DNA of 64,000 bases, taken from an uncultured Chloracidobacterium sp. GTDB taxonomy: Bacteria > Acidobacteriota > Blastocatellia > Pyrinomonadales > Pyrinomonadaceae. Within the stretch, counting starts at the first letter, position 1; every line of letters begins with the position of its first letter. The notes under the pieces were generated by a model. That model did not search any database. It was not told the origin of the DNA and was given only the letters and a program-made list of their open reading frames with translations. Of the stretch, positions 48,602 through 55,813 are shown one piece after another. Made by a program: the position numbers and the translations under genes. The stretch lies in NCBI GenBank assembly GCA_936914845.1, contig CAKZGE010000005.1:1-64000 (forward strand), in the 5' to 3' direction.

Positions 48602-49149
48602 ATCTTAATGATCCATTTGGAGAATCTCCTCGTAAAATAATTGCTCGGTTGGTCAAGAGTCTAAAACCTAACAAACTTGGAAAAAAGATATCATCACTAG
48701 ATGAAGCCGTAGATCTTGTAAGAAATGGGGTTGACGTTAGAGCAAAAACCCGTTCGGACGCACGCGACATAGCTATTGCGGCGGATCCCCTATCACGAAG
48801 GCCGGTTCATGACGGCCCCCATGGCCCTACGCGAGATGGATACAGGCCACATTACCATTCTTTTGGGCGCCCCAAAGATTATGGACATGTGTTTTACAGT
48901 ATAATTGCTGCGGCTATTGCACCTAACGTCTCTTCTCTTTCAGAATCTTCATGCACAACCAATGGCCAATTTGCTGCGGCCATAGTATGGGATGCATCGG
49001 GAATGCTGGATCCTATTGGCATCACTGATACCATTAATGCAGGGACAGGCCTTGATGGGGGGAGGGGTGGTTTAGAAGGATTACTCGATCATGGGATTGA
49101 CCAAGTAGACCCATTATTGCCAATCGGAGTATTGAAAAACCTTTACTGA
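48568..49149 (+). CDS. RHS core end with tip domain, out of frame with its core
   Basis: After the frameshift the reading frame continues NLYGYVKNKPVNLNDPFGESPRK, the end of the RHS core, then a variable tip domain of about 165 residues. The tip has basic segments and RRPVHDGPHGPTRDG and PHYHSFGRPKDYGHVFY, His/Asp-rich motifs like those at the ends of several polymorphic toxin domains. A possible internal start is TTG at 48649. The exact toxin class is not certain. The following gene is a candidate immunity protein. If the frameshift is real, this is a silent cassette. Confidence 0.6.
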   Translation, partial: NLYGYVKNKPVNLNDPFGESPRKIIARLVKSLKPNKLGKKISSLDEAVDLVRNGVDVRAKTRSDARDIAIAADPLSRRPVHDGPHGPTRDGYRPHYHSFGRPKDYGHVFYSIIAAAIAPNVSSLSESSCTTNGQFAAAIVWDASGMLDPIGITDTINAGTGLDGGRGGLEGLLDHGIDQVDPLLPIGVLKNLY

Positions 49150-49159
49150 CGTAAATATT

Positions 49160-49576
49160 ATGGTGCCATTTATAGGTGAAATTGCAGCTGAATTTGAGAT
49201 GTTGTCAATATTAGAAGGACGAAGTGTCATTCAGCGATGGCGAAATGTCTTTTCCAGTTCCGTAAAGGAGCGAACAGGGAAATGGATCATAGAGTCTATA
49301 GATTGGCACACATTTTCTTATAGATATCATCCCTTTATTGTCGGCAAACAGGCCTTAGAAAAATTCTATACAAATGGTTGTGATGATGTATATATTTGGT
49401 TTTCAGACGACCTGGGAAGTGTTTTTCATATAAAAAATCTGCAAAAGCATGCTCTGATAGAGTTTGCGACAGGGAATAGGCAACATCTTGATATCTATCT
49501 GTTTGATGGGTCTGGTGTTTGGACTTTCATCCTCACTCATGAGAGAGAATTCGAATTTATCTATGCTGATGCTTGA
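49160..49576 (+). CDS. Candidate immunity protein (DUF4275-like)
   Basis: A 138-residue cytoplasmic protein, 10 bases after the stop of the tip domain. The motifs WHTFSYRYHP in the middle and DIYLFDGSGVWTFILTHE at the end resemble the DUF4275-type immunity family as I remember it. The position directly behind an RHS tip is the usual place of its immunity gene, so I infer that it protects against that tip. I have not confirmed the family by alignment. Confidence 0.6.
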   Translation: MVPFIGEIAAEFEMLSILEGRSVIQRWRNVFSSSVKERTGKWIIESIDWHTFSYRYHPFIVGKQALEKFYTNGCDDVYIWFSDDLGSVFHIKNLQKHALIEFATGNRQHLDIYLFDGSGVWTFILTHEREFEFIYADA

Positions 49577-49619
49577 CCTTCAAGTAAGATAACGCAGCTT
49601 CAAGGATCAAGATAGATAT

Positions 49620-49709
49620 GCGAAGACCCGATCGGCTTCGGGGGCGGCGATGTAAATCTTTACGGTTATGTAAGGAACCAGCCGCTAACTTTTCGTGACC
49701 CGTCAGGAA
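49620..49709 (+). repeat. RHS core remnant, second copy
   Basis: The stretch from GCGAAGACCCG to the DPSG codons repeats the end of the RHS core seen at 48533 onward. It encodes EDPIGFGGGDVNLYGYVRNQPLTFRDPSG with an intact frame, unlike the first copy. Directly upstream is a TAG stop in frame (49613-49615), so there is no start codon for the core part. It marks the site where a tip cassette was joined to RHS core sequence. Confidence 0.8.
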
Positions 49710-49726
49710 AGATCATCCCGTTTGTT

Positions 49727-50290
49727 GTGGCCGGGGTAGGAATAGCAATACTAATTATTGCTTCGCCGAGTTATGTGAATGCACCGGGTCCAAACGATCG
49801 CGTCTTTTATCCTGATAACCCGCTACTTCTAAATGCCGCCGGTGGAGCGGTTTGCGGAGCGGTTTTGAATAAGGTCGTTTTTCCGTTTGTTGGGCGCGTG
49901 ATAGCCGGTGCAGGCGTCGGTGATGATATTATTTCACTGGGTATTTCCGGTGGTGTGCCGAGTTCAAATGTTGGGTTGCCAGGGAGAGGTATCTATCCGT
50001 CAACGCCGGTCGGGAGATCTGGAAGTCCGATGAAAGTTGCGGTTCCGGGTGCACCGCCCACCAATAGCCCAGCTATAATAAACGGGCGTTCATTTTCAGG
50101 ACATGCTCTAGATCAAATGCAGGGTCGCGGGATTCCGTTGTCTGTGGTGGAGAATGCTATTCAGCATGGCTCGTTCTCCTCTGGAAACACGCCTAGTACT
50201 GTCGTGTTTTTTGACGCTGCCAATAATGTTTCTGTGGTTCTAAATTCTTCTACGGGACGGATAATTACTGTTCGACAAGGAACTCCATAA
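49727..50290 (+). CDS. Orphan RHS tip with DUF4258-like domain
   Basis: From the GTG at 49727 this is 187 residues, in frame with the core remnant before it. It has a hydrophobic segment at the start (VAGVGIAILIIASPS), a Gly/Pro/Ser-rich linker, and a C-terminal domain with FSGHALDQMQGRGIPLSVVENAIQHG and VVLNSSTGRIITVRQG. That end fits the DUF4258 pattern, a small RNase-like (BECR-fold) domain common in polymorphic toxins. Without RHS core in front it is probably not exported as it stands. A small gene starts right after its stop, as an immunity gene would. Confidence 0.65.
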   Translation: MAGVGIAILIIASPSYVNAPGPNDRVFYPDNPLLLNAAGGAVCGAVLNKVVFPFVGRVIAGAGVGDDIISLGISGGVPSSNVGLPGRGIYPSTPVGRSGSPMKVAVPGAPPTNSPAIINGRSFSGHALDQMQGRGIPLSVVENAIQHGSFSSGNTPSTVVFFDAANNVSVVLNSSTGRIITVRQGTP

Positions 50291-50291
50291 A

Positions 50292-50588
50292 ATGAACACT
50301 CACGAAAAGACAGATGCACTGCAAGCTGCAATGCTAAAAAATATTGCAGATTTCGAGGCAAATAGAATTTCACTCGGTCTTTTGGCGAGTAATCTTGACA
50401 TCTTAATTTCTAATGCGACAATGCCCAAAATTGAAAAAAAGATCTTGGAGAAACTTTGGGGAGGTCTAGAAGACACCAGCGCGTTAATGGCAGATGAATG
50501 TCGCACCGAGATGAGGGCTGAGGAACATAAAGTAGTCACTGCCATACTCGACCAACTGAAAAGTCAGATCATGATATCAATCTCATAG
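50292..50588 (+). CDS. Candidate immunity protein for the DUF4258-like tip
   Basis: A 98-residue, mostly helical, acidic protein without signal peptide. It starts one base after the stop of the tip gene (TAAAATG), the arrangement of a toxin-immunity pair. The sequence (LQAAMLKNIADFEANRISLGLLASNLDILISNATMPKIEKK) matches no named family I know. It ends RAEEHKVVTAILDQLKSQI, a little like the protein encoded at 51494. Function is inferred from position. Confidence 0.65.
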   Translation: MNTHEKTDALQAAMLKNIADFEANRISLGLLASNLDILISNATMPKIEKKILEKLWGGLEDTSALMADECRTEMRAEEHKVVTAILDQLKSQIMISIS

Positions 50589-50599
50589 ATACCAGAGTT

Positions 50600-50731
50600 G
50601 TGACAGCAGCAGGTATTTCTCAAGAGTTGGTAAATGTGCTTATTCAAGGCAATGCGTTAAGCGAGTCAATGGGATATGCGTGCAAATCTTTATGGACAAC
50701 AGAATGCAGCTATAATCTTGAAAAGTTGTGA
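50600..50731 (+). CDS. Very small open frame of uncertain status
   Basis: A 43-residue frame from a GTG at 50600, VTAAGISQELVNVLIQGN through WTTECSYNLEKL. There is no clear ribosome-binding site. It may be a leftover of a gene cut by the same rearrangements that scattered the RHS core pieces, or simply chance. I include it because the frame is open up to the next gene and no other feature explains this stretch. Confidence 0.25.
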   Translation: MTAAGISQELVNVLIQGNALSESMGYACKSLWTTECSYNLEKL

Positions 50732-50737
50732 GGAGCT

Positions 50738-51022
50738 ATGTCAATCATGTCAGTAAAATCATTCCTTGTCGGAGTTGTGGCCGCCTCAATAGTATGGCTT
50801 TTGGCTTTTGTAAGTTTAAATTTATATACAGTGGTGCCGAATTTGAAACTTGAACCCAGATACGAGGTTTCGGAAGCAGCTGTCACCGAAAATCAGAAGG
50901 TAGTAGACAAGCAATCGCAAAGAATAATTTTATGGACGCCGGGAAATCCTAAAAATTTGGTCACAGATGTAAGAGAGGTCTCTGATGGAACTTGGAACGT
51001 GACAATTGAAAAGATCTATTGA
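50738..51022 (+). CDS. Small single-span membrane protein
   Basis: A 94-residue protein from an ATG preceded by GAGGAGC, a good ribosome-binding site. One hydrophobic segment at residues 7-30 (FLVGVVAASIVWLLAFVSLNLYTVV), then a short charged domain of about 60 residues. No recognised family. It lies between RHS pieces and could be an immunity protein for a membrane-acting tip; that is a guess from context. Its stop is followed within two bases by a 42-bp RHS core remnant. Confidence 0.55.
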   Translation: MSIMSVKSFLVGVVAASIVWLLAFVSLNLYTVVPNLKLEPRYEVSEAAVTENQKVVDKQSQRIILWTPGNPKNLVTDVREVSDGTWNVTIEKIY

Positions 51023-51024
51023 TC

Positions 51025-51066
51025 GTTTACCGGACGTGAGTTTGACAATGTTTCGGGCCTGCAATA
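51025..51066 (+). repeat. RHS core remnant, 42 bp
   Basis: This stretch repeats 48448-48489 with one mismatch (A to C). It corresponds to the core segment coding for FTGREFDNVSGLQ. It has no open frame continuing on either side and breaks off inside the core, so it is a recombination scar. It shows that a third cassette was once joined to RHS core here. Confidence 0.85.
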
Positions 51067-51087
51067 ATCAATGTATGGATCGGATTT

Positions 51088-51389
51088 ATGAATATTATTG
51101 CTGAAAGACACTTGGTCGCAATAAATGGCCAAGGAATTGAGTCTCAGTTGCGAATATGTCTTGGGAGTCCCTACAGGTGCCAGTTGGGAACCTTAGCGGC
51201 CTCTGGAAACTAAAAGCGGATTCTGACGATATATTGGGGCATATGCCCCCGAAAATCTTTTTTAAGTTAAAACTAGGCAATAAAACTCTCAGGTTTAGCT
51301 TGTTTATTACAAGCCAAGAAGATCAGTTAGTTTTATTCGGCTTTGTTAATATGCTACCTGTAAAATTCAAAAAAGCTCTGAATGAATAA
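51088..51389 (+). pseudogene. Frameshifted small gene (immunity-like)
   Basis: The ATG at 51088 opens MNIIAERHLVAINGQGIESQLRICLGSPYRCQLG but stops after 41 codons. The next frame then continues VPVGNLSGLWKLKADSDDILGHMPPKIFFKLKLGN to 51389. The two parts read as one protein of about 100 residues broken by a frameshift near 51160-51180. Small proteins of this kind are common as immunity genes behind RHS tips. Family not certain. Confidence 0.55.
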
Positions 51390-51493
51390 ATGCACAGACT
51401 ATCCGAGAAATACAGGAAATATTAAACCATGCAAACCGGCGCTTGGAATAAGCAACTGTGGCAGCGAATGTCTAAATGTATGGGGAGAATCTG

Positions 51494-51703
51494 ATGACAA
51501 AAGATGATGCAATTCTTGTTAAGTTGCGGGCAAAGGCCGCTATCGCTGAGTTAGATGCTATTGTGATGGATGCTCAAGGTCGGTGCTCAGAGGAAGAGTT
51601 TGAAAAGATTCGTCGGGCTGTTGGCAATTCGATGGTGGTTATACTCGACCAACTCTTAGAACCGATCTTCAAGATTTATCCAGAAATTGACGATCTTCGT
51701 TAA
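51494..51703 (+). CDS. Small acidic protein, possible orphan immunity gene
   Basis: A 69-residue cytoplasmic, helical protein (MTKDDAILVKLRAKAAIAELD). GGGGAGA precedes the ATG at a good distance; an upstream ATG at 51476 is less likely. The end VVILDQLLEPIFKIYPEIDDLR has a faint likeness to the end of the 50292 protein (AILDQLKSQI). No tip gene is directly upstream, so it may be an orphan immunity gene. Confidence 0.55.
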   Translation: MTKDDAILVKLRAKAAIAELDAIVMDAQGRCSEEEFEKIRRAVGNSMVVILDQLLEPIFKIYPEIDDLR

Positions 51704-51854
51704 ATTATAACGGCTTTGTCCAATTCAAATTGGAGGTTCTGATAGACGACGTAGAAAGTCTGTTTACAATGAGGGGGTCAAGAAAGGTGATAAGATCTTT
51801 TTGCGTAGGTTTATTTGGTCACCTCAACATTGTAAATCCGCTTCGGGAGGATTT

Positions 51855-52217
51855 ATGAGGTTAAGGAATGGATTTTTGGTTATTTTATTTTTGGCTATTA
51901 CGACCGCTTTAATATTTCTAGCTTTCTCGTATCGAATGAAAGGCTGTTCACTTACATATCGGCTAAATCCTGATCTAACATGCCGGATACGAGATGAAAA
52001 AGGTGAGCGAATCTTGGTCGAATATTTCAACCTCGATACCAATGAACTGCAATTATATATTCAACGAGATGGGAAAGACGTTCTGATCGAACATCCTTAC
52101 GGCCTGATGAATAATTACTCTTCGAATGTAAATGCGAATGATATAAAGATTGATCCGGTTGATGAACGTTATCTTCTGGTAAATGGTGAGCGATTTGAGA
52201 TCAGAATTAAGCCGTAA
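51855..52217 (+). CDS. Single-span membrane protein of unknown function
   Basis: A 120-residue protein from the ATG at 51855, preceded by GGGAGG. The reading frame is open upstream to 51801, but the strong Shine-Dalgarno supports this start. One hydrophobic segment at residues 5-24 (FLVILFLAITTALIFLAFSY), then a beta-rich extracytoplasmic domain (CSLTYRLNPDLTCRIRDEKGERILVEYF). Two cysteines could be bridged. Located among the RHS cassettes. Function unknown. Confidence 0.6.
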   Translation: MRLRNGFLVILFLAITTALIFLAFSYRMKGCSLTYRLNPDLTCRIRDEKGERILVEYFNLDTNELQLYIQRDGKDVLIEHPYGLMNNYSSNVNANDIKIDPVDERYLLVNGERFEIRIKP

Positions 52218-52276
52218 AAAGCGAATTTGAACAAACTCGCGGGTGATGGAAGTGAGGGTGGGCACAAGAAGTGCGT

Positions 52277-52756
52277 ATGAAATTTCTAGATCATACATCT
52301 ACGGATTATTCTGTATTAAAACGGAATTTTGAGTCTTATCAAAAGTATCTGCAAGATCACAAGGCAGGCTTTCCTTTGGAGGCGTATGAATTCGCTACCG
52401 CAGAATGGCACTATGACCCAAACGATCATAGATGCCCTCACGATGCTTGGTTGGAGTCTTTGCAAATAAATGAAGCTCCGCGAACAGCCGGTCGGGTTGA
52501 TATGCAAATAAAGCTGCTTGGAGCGTACCATGACGGTTATCTTTTGCTGCAATACAACAATGTGATCTCTTACAAACTGTCGGGATACAAGGCGTCGTTG
52601 AACGATCGTTCGACACACGGAGATTGGCTAATCGATGAGGTCGGATTGTCTGAAACCGCCGGATCTGTAATACACGAAATTTTATTTGCTTCGGGTATTA
52701 CGTGGGAGATCGAATCACAGAACATAAAATTCGCGTGGAGTAGTATAGAAACTTAA
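52277..52756 (+). CDS. Conserved hypothetical protein with YHDG motif
   Basis: A 159-residue cytoplasmic protein (GTG at 52271 would add two residues). The segment FATAEWHYDPNDHRCPHDAWLESLQINE followed by IKLLGAYHDGYLLLQYNNVISY is one I recall from small conserved hypothetical genes in variable regions of many bacteria, often near polymorphic toxins. An immunity role is possible. It is the last gene of the plus-strand accessory block. Confidence 0.65.
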   Translation: MKFLDHTSTDYSVLKRNFESYQKYLQDHKAGFPLEAYEFATAEWHYDPNDHRCPHDAWLESLQINEAPRTAGRVDMQIKLLGAYHDGYLLLQYNNVISYKLSGYKASLNDRSTHGDWLIDEVGLSETAGSVIHEILFASGITWEIESQNIKFAWSSIET

Positions 52757-52827
52757 CGGTTAGTCTTGTTTTCGGCAAGTTCCTAGGCGAATGTGCGGCG
52801 GCGGGATGCGAATCGGCGTATGTGGCG

Positions 52828-53448
52828 TTACAGTGGCCCCGTTCCAAAAGCGACTGCAATCTCATATCTATCATTTGCAAGCTTTTTGACGTCATTGACC
52901 GAAACAACGCTTCTGATCTCACCTGTTCCAAAATCGATTTGCTTATCGAATTCAAGCTGTTTATCGTTTGTCGGATAGGTATTTAACGCTTTAAGGCCTT
53001 GCGGAATTAAGAAACTTTTGGCGATGCCTTTCTCCGCTTCGGACATCAATTCTACGGCCGCCCTATACCAAAATCGAACGTCCGCAGGCTCGGCGGCAAA
53101 TCTTTTAGTTTCAAAACGAAAAATGAGTGTGAAATTTTCACACCCGGCGTGTTCGATCAAAAGTCTATCGCCATTTTTGAATTCAACAGTTTCATATCCT
53201 AGTTTTTGATAGGGAAATTCTTTATTGGTTTCCAGCCGAAATGACGTGTTCGGGAAAACATCCTTTTTTACGACCGGCTCAGGCTCAGAACGAACACATT
53301 CCGAAGAATTTTCGGTAGATTTTACTGAGGAGGCGGGTTGAGGCGTGACAACGGCGGGCTGATCTGATGGAGCGGCCGAATCGACGTGGCTGCCGCAATT
53401 ACATAGCAGTAGAGCGAAAGTAAGCAGAAACCAGATGAATTTATCCAT
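52828..53448 (-). CDS. Lipoprotein of unknown function
   Basis: A 206-residue protein from an ATG with a perfect AGGAGG eight bases upstream; the frame is open for 18 more codons. The signal MDKFIWFLLTFALLLCNCGS is of the lipoprotein kind. A disordered Ser/Pro/Glu stretch follows, then a globular domain with LGYETVEFKNGDRLLIEHAGCENFTLIFRFETKRF. It lacks the DGDG end seen in its neighbours. Last gene of the minus-strand lipoprotein array. Confidence 0.75.
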   Translation of the reverse strand: MDKFIWFLLTFALLLCNCGSHVDSAAPSDQPAVVTPQPASSVKSTENSSECVRSEPEPVVKKDVFPNTSFRLETNKEFPYQKLGYETVEFKNGDRLLIEHAGCENFTLIFRFETKRFAAEPADVRFWYRAAVELMSEAEKGIAKSFLIPQGLKALNTYPTNDKQLEFDKQIDFGTGEIRSVVSVNDVKKLANDRYEIAVAFGTGPL

Positions 53449-53502
53449 AATCAACCTCCTGGTTATTGTGAGTGGCATCATTAGGAGAAGCTGCCGTACC
53501 AT

Positions 53503-53721
53503 TCAAGCGGGCGTGATCCTGCCTATTTGGGTCCATCTGCCGTTTGATCTATGCAGAATTAACGCGCATTGATTTTCACCGCAACTTACCCCCTGAGAAA
53601 TAAGATCAATCACTCCATCGCCATCCAAATCGGTCCAATGATCATTCGGCAGCGACAGATCATTCGAAAATGTTAAATTGTTCTTTTCCCTGTTTTTCGA
53701 ATTGAATTTGTTGTTCAGCAA
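53503..53721 (-). pseudogene. C-terminal fragment of a DGDG lipoprotein
   Basis: A 72-residue frame, NDLSLPNDHWTDLDGDGVIDL, then SNGRWTQIGRITPA, that matches the end of the full-length protein at 55814 (DDLSTQNDIWTDLDGDGTVDI ... GKWTNIG). It has no signal peptide and no N-terminal domain. It is fused head to tail to the truncated lipoprotein gene at 53715 by a 7-base overlap. A clear leftover of a duplication. Confidence 0.7.
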
Positions 53722-54074
53722 CTGCCTAATACTCGATAAACTCCGGTTTTGGTGAAGATCTTTTCCGGTTTTTTCCCGTCATCAACATTTGTCGAATTGT
53801 AAGCGGTTTCGCTATTAATTGTGATCTCGGACAGGTCTGTAAATGATTGATCATTCCACATTGGCTCGCTATTTTCTCCATAAAGAAAAAACCATTTGCT
53901 TCCATTCATTCGGCGTATCGCAGCATAGCGTCCATGCGGAACCTTCAATGAAACAGTTAAAACATCTCCGCGAAATAGCTTTTCCGGAGAACAGCTTTTT
54001 ATATCACCAACATTTTCAACTCCCGATCCGCACGACGCAAATATGAGGAAAGAAAGAAATAGAATACTTTTCAT
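53715..54074 (-). CDS. Lipoprotein R1, truncated paralog
   Basis: A 119-residue lipoprotein with GTAGGAGACC before its ATG and the signal MKSILFLSFLIFASC. Residues 22-114 (VGDIKSCSPEKLFRGDVLTVSLKVPHGRYAAIRRMNGSKWFFLYGENSEP and onward) are almost identical to the protein at 57732. That copy continues MVSREDFGQDDPPWTGMCEVYFENK; this one ends VYRVLGSC. The truncation point coincides with the edge of a 295-bp direct repeat. Possibly non-functional. Confidence 0.7.
   Translation of the reverse strand: MKSILFLSFLIFASCGSGVENVGDIKSCSPEKLFRGDVLTVSLKVPHGRYAAIRRMNGSKWFFLYGENSEPMWNDQSFTDLSEITINSETAYNSTNVDDGKKPEKIFTKTGVYRVLGSC
53730..54024 (-). repeat. 295-bp direct repeat, copy 1
   Basis: Almost identical to 57828-58122, with about seven single-base differences and no gaps by my reading. 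It lies inside the lipoprotein genes R1 and R2 and defines the ends of a 4.1-kb unit that holds four full-length DGDG lipoprotein genes. Such close repeats can recombine. Confidence 0.9.
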
Positions 54075-54142
54075 GTTTGGTCTCCTACAACCTCATGTGA
54101 TAATGATCGCAAAACCTCAACCCTAAAGTGTGGTGAAAGTAT

Positions 54143-54202
54143 CTAATTCAGATCCCGTATAGCTGTTCTCCAAATGCCATTTTTATTTAGCAAGCCAACG
54201 TT
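54143..54202 (-). pseudogene. Tail remnant of a DGDG lipoprotein
   Basis: Directly after the stop of the gene at 54202, the frame reads NVGLLNKNGIWRTAIRDLN then stop. The NGxWRxAI part resembles the last residues of the full-length relatives (NNGTWRQIW, GGTWRQIW, NGRWKQIL). It has no start or upstream domain. Short, so the assignment is tentative. Confidence 0.35.
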
Positions 54203-54963
54203 CAAGACCCAACCAATATCCATCTATTTTCTTTCAGCACCAACATCAAATAACACAAATTTCCTTCTGGGTATTTGCCCGGTGTGCATACAGCCGATAG
54301 ACCAATAAGATCGATTTTGCCGTCGCCGTCGCGGTCAACTCCAAGATCACCGTTGCTCTCCGACACTGTCTTTTTATACTTTCGGTTATAGCTTTTCTCA
54401 GAAAAAGTTTGATCTAATATTTTTTTGACGGAATCAGGAAGATCGCTGTATATGTTCTTGTCTAAAAGGCTGACCTTGTGCGGTTTCTGAGCTTTAATCT
54501 TATTATTTTGCGGTGATACAGCAAAGACATAGCAATCGAGTAATTGGTTGGGATTTGACCTTTTTTCATCTGATGTGCCGCCACATAACCTCATTTTTTC
54601 AAGTGCATTGTCTTCAATTTGGGCCGAGGACGTATCAAAATACCAGGTCACATCACTGCGTTTTGTGGCTTTGCCTGTCATCAATAAACCGGCAGAGCTG
54701 ATAACATCAACATCGACTTGATAACCTATTTCATTTGTATCGTTAAGCTCCTCATGGTAACTATTTGAAAGAAAGAATTCTTTGTCGAATTCTTTACCAT
54801 CCTGATCTACACGTATGCTGCCAAACCAGACATATTCCTTGTTGTCCGATGGAGTTGGCGAAATTGTTTGAGTATTTTCATTCTGAGCAGGGCTGATTCC
54901 ATTGAAACAACACAAATTAAACGCCAATTGGGCAGCGATAATTCCGACAAAGATACTTTTCAT
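54202..54963 (-). CDS. DGDG lipoprotein family member (paralog D)
   Basis: A 253-residue protein from the ATG after GAGGGGAGGG. The signal MKSIFVGIIAAQLAFNLCC is of lipoprotein type. The mature part starts with a Thr/Ser/Pro linker, then YVWFGSIRVD and a beta-rich domain, and ends with VDRDGDGKIDLIGL and a final W..VG. The DRDGDGKID loop can bind calcium, as in EF-hand or dockerin-like loops. It is the most diverged of four tandem paralogs: it has VDVISSAG in place of EMDMLNC. Confidence 0.7.
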   Translation of the reverse strand: MKSIFVGIIAAQLAFNLCCFNGISPAQNENTQTISPTPSDNKEYVWFGSIRVDQDGKEFDKEFFLSNSYHEELNDTNEIGYQVDVDVISSAGLLMTGKATKRSDVTWYFDTSSAQIEDNALEKMRLCGGTSDEKRSNPNQLLDCYVFAVSPQNNKIKAQKPHKVSLLDKNIYSDLPDSVKKILDQTFSEKSYNRKYKKTVSESNGDLGVDRDGDGKIDLIGLSAVCTPGKYPEGNLCYLMLVLKENRWILVGS

Positions 54964-55023
54964 TATTCCCTCCCCTCGCTGAACGGCATTACGTGCAAAA
55001 TGTGGGCACACTTATTTTCAGAT

Positions 55024-55797
55024 CTATTGCTCGTATTCCTTTTGTGGAGTTTGCCATATTTGCCGCCATGTTCCTCCGACATTTTGAATAACTCTTGAGT
55101 ATCCAAAACTTCCGTCGGTGTCGCCTTGGGATGTGATCCTTAATATATCGACCGCTCCGTCTCCGTCAGCATCCGCCCAATTTAATATATTCTCCTCAAT
55201 ATCCTTTTTGGAAGATCTTTTGGACAGTTTTGCTGCATTTCGCCAGTCAAAAGGGATTGAGGCTATCAACGTTTTCCAATCAGGTTGTATGTCTGCATAA
55301 GGTTTGCGGTTTTGGGGATTGGGACTGACCAAAAAAATAAATGATGGATTGGCTGAACCGTGCCGGCATTTTTCGAGCCTTTCTTTAATATTCGAAACTA
55401 GAGTGTTTGCAATTAAAGATGCCTCCCAAGGGAACGTTGTGTTGAGGCCAACAAACCGGACATTCGCCGTACCGATATATCCATCACAGTTGAGCATATC
55501 CATTTCAGAGACGGTTTCTTGTGGCGGGATTTTTACCTTGAATCCGCGACCTTGGGTTTCAGCCACTACACTTGTTTCTACATCGCTTCGCACGGTCATC
55601 TTTCCATCTGCAGCGGGATCTTCGTATTTAATAGTTCCATACAATACGCTTGGGTTTAGGTTTTCACGCAGAACTGAATCGGGTGACGGCGTTTGTGAAA
55701 AATTCGACTGGCTGCGAACATTTTCCGGGTCGCCCGAAAAACACGCGAGCAATACCAAGCAAACAAAGATAGATAATATGAGCTTTGCTGATGCCAT
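55024..55797 (-). CDS. DGDG lipoprotein family member (paralog A)
   Basis: A 257-residue lipoprotein from the ATG at 55797 (the longer frame begins with TTG inside the previous gene). The signal MASAKLILSIFVCLVLLAC ends in the lipobox LLAC. It shows the common plan: LYGTIKYED, SEMDMLNCDGYIGTANVRFVG, FLVSPNP, DWRNAAKLSKR, then WADADGDGAVDILRI and GGTWRQIW at the end. Function unknown; the Asp loop suggests calcium binding. Confidence 0.75.
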   Translation of the reverse strand: MASAKLILSIFVCLVLLACFSGDPENVRSQSNFSQTPSPDSVLRENLNPSVLYGTIKYEDPAADGKMTVRSDVETSVVAETQGRGFKVKIPPQETVSEMDMLNCDGYIGTANVRFVGLNTTFPWEASLIANTLVSNIKERLEKCRHGSANPSFIFLVSPNPQNRKPYADIQPDWKTLIASIPFDWRNAAKLSKRSSKKDIEENILNWADADGDGAVDILRITSQGDTDGSFGYSRVIQNVGGTWRQIWQTPQKEYEQ

Positions 55798-55813
55798 ATG
55801 TTTGGCGAAACCA

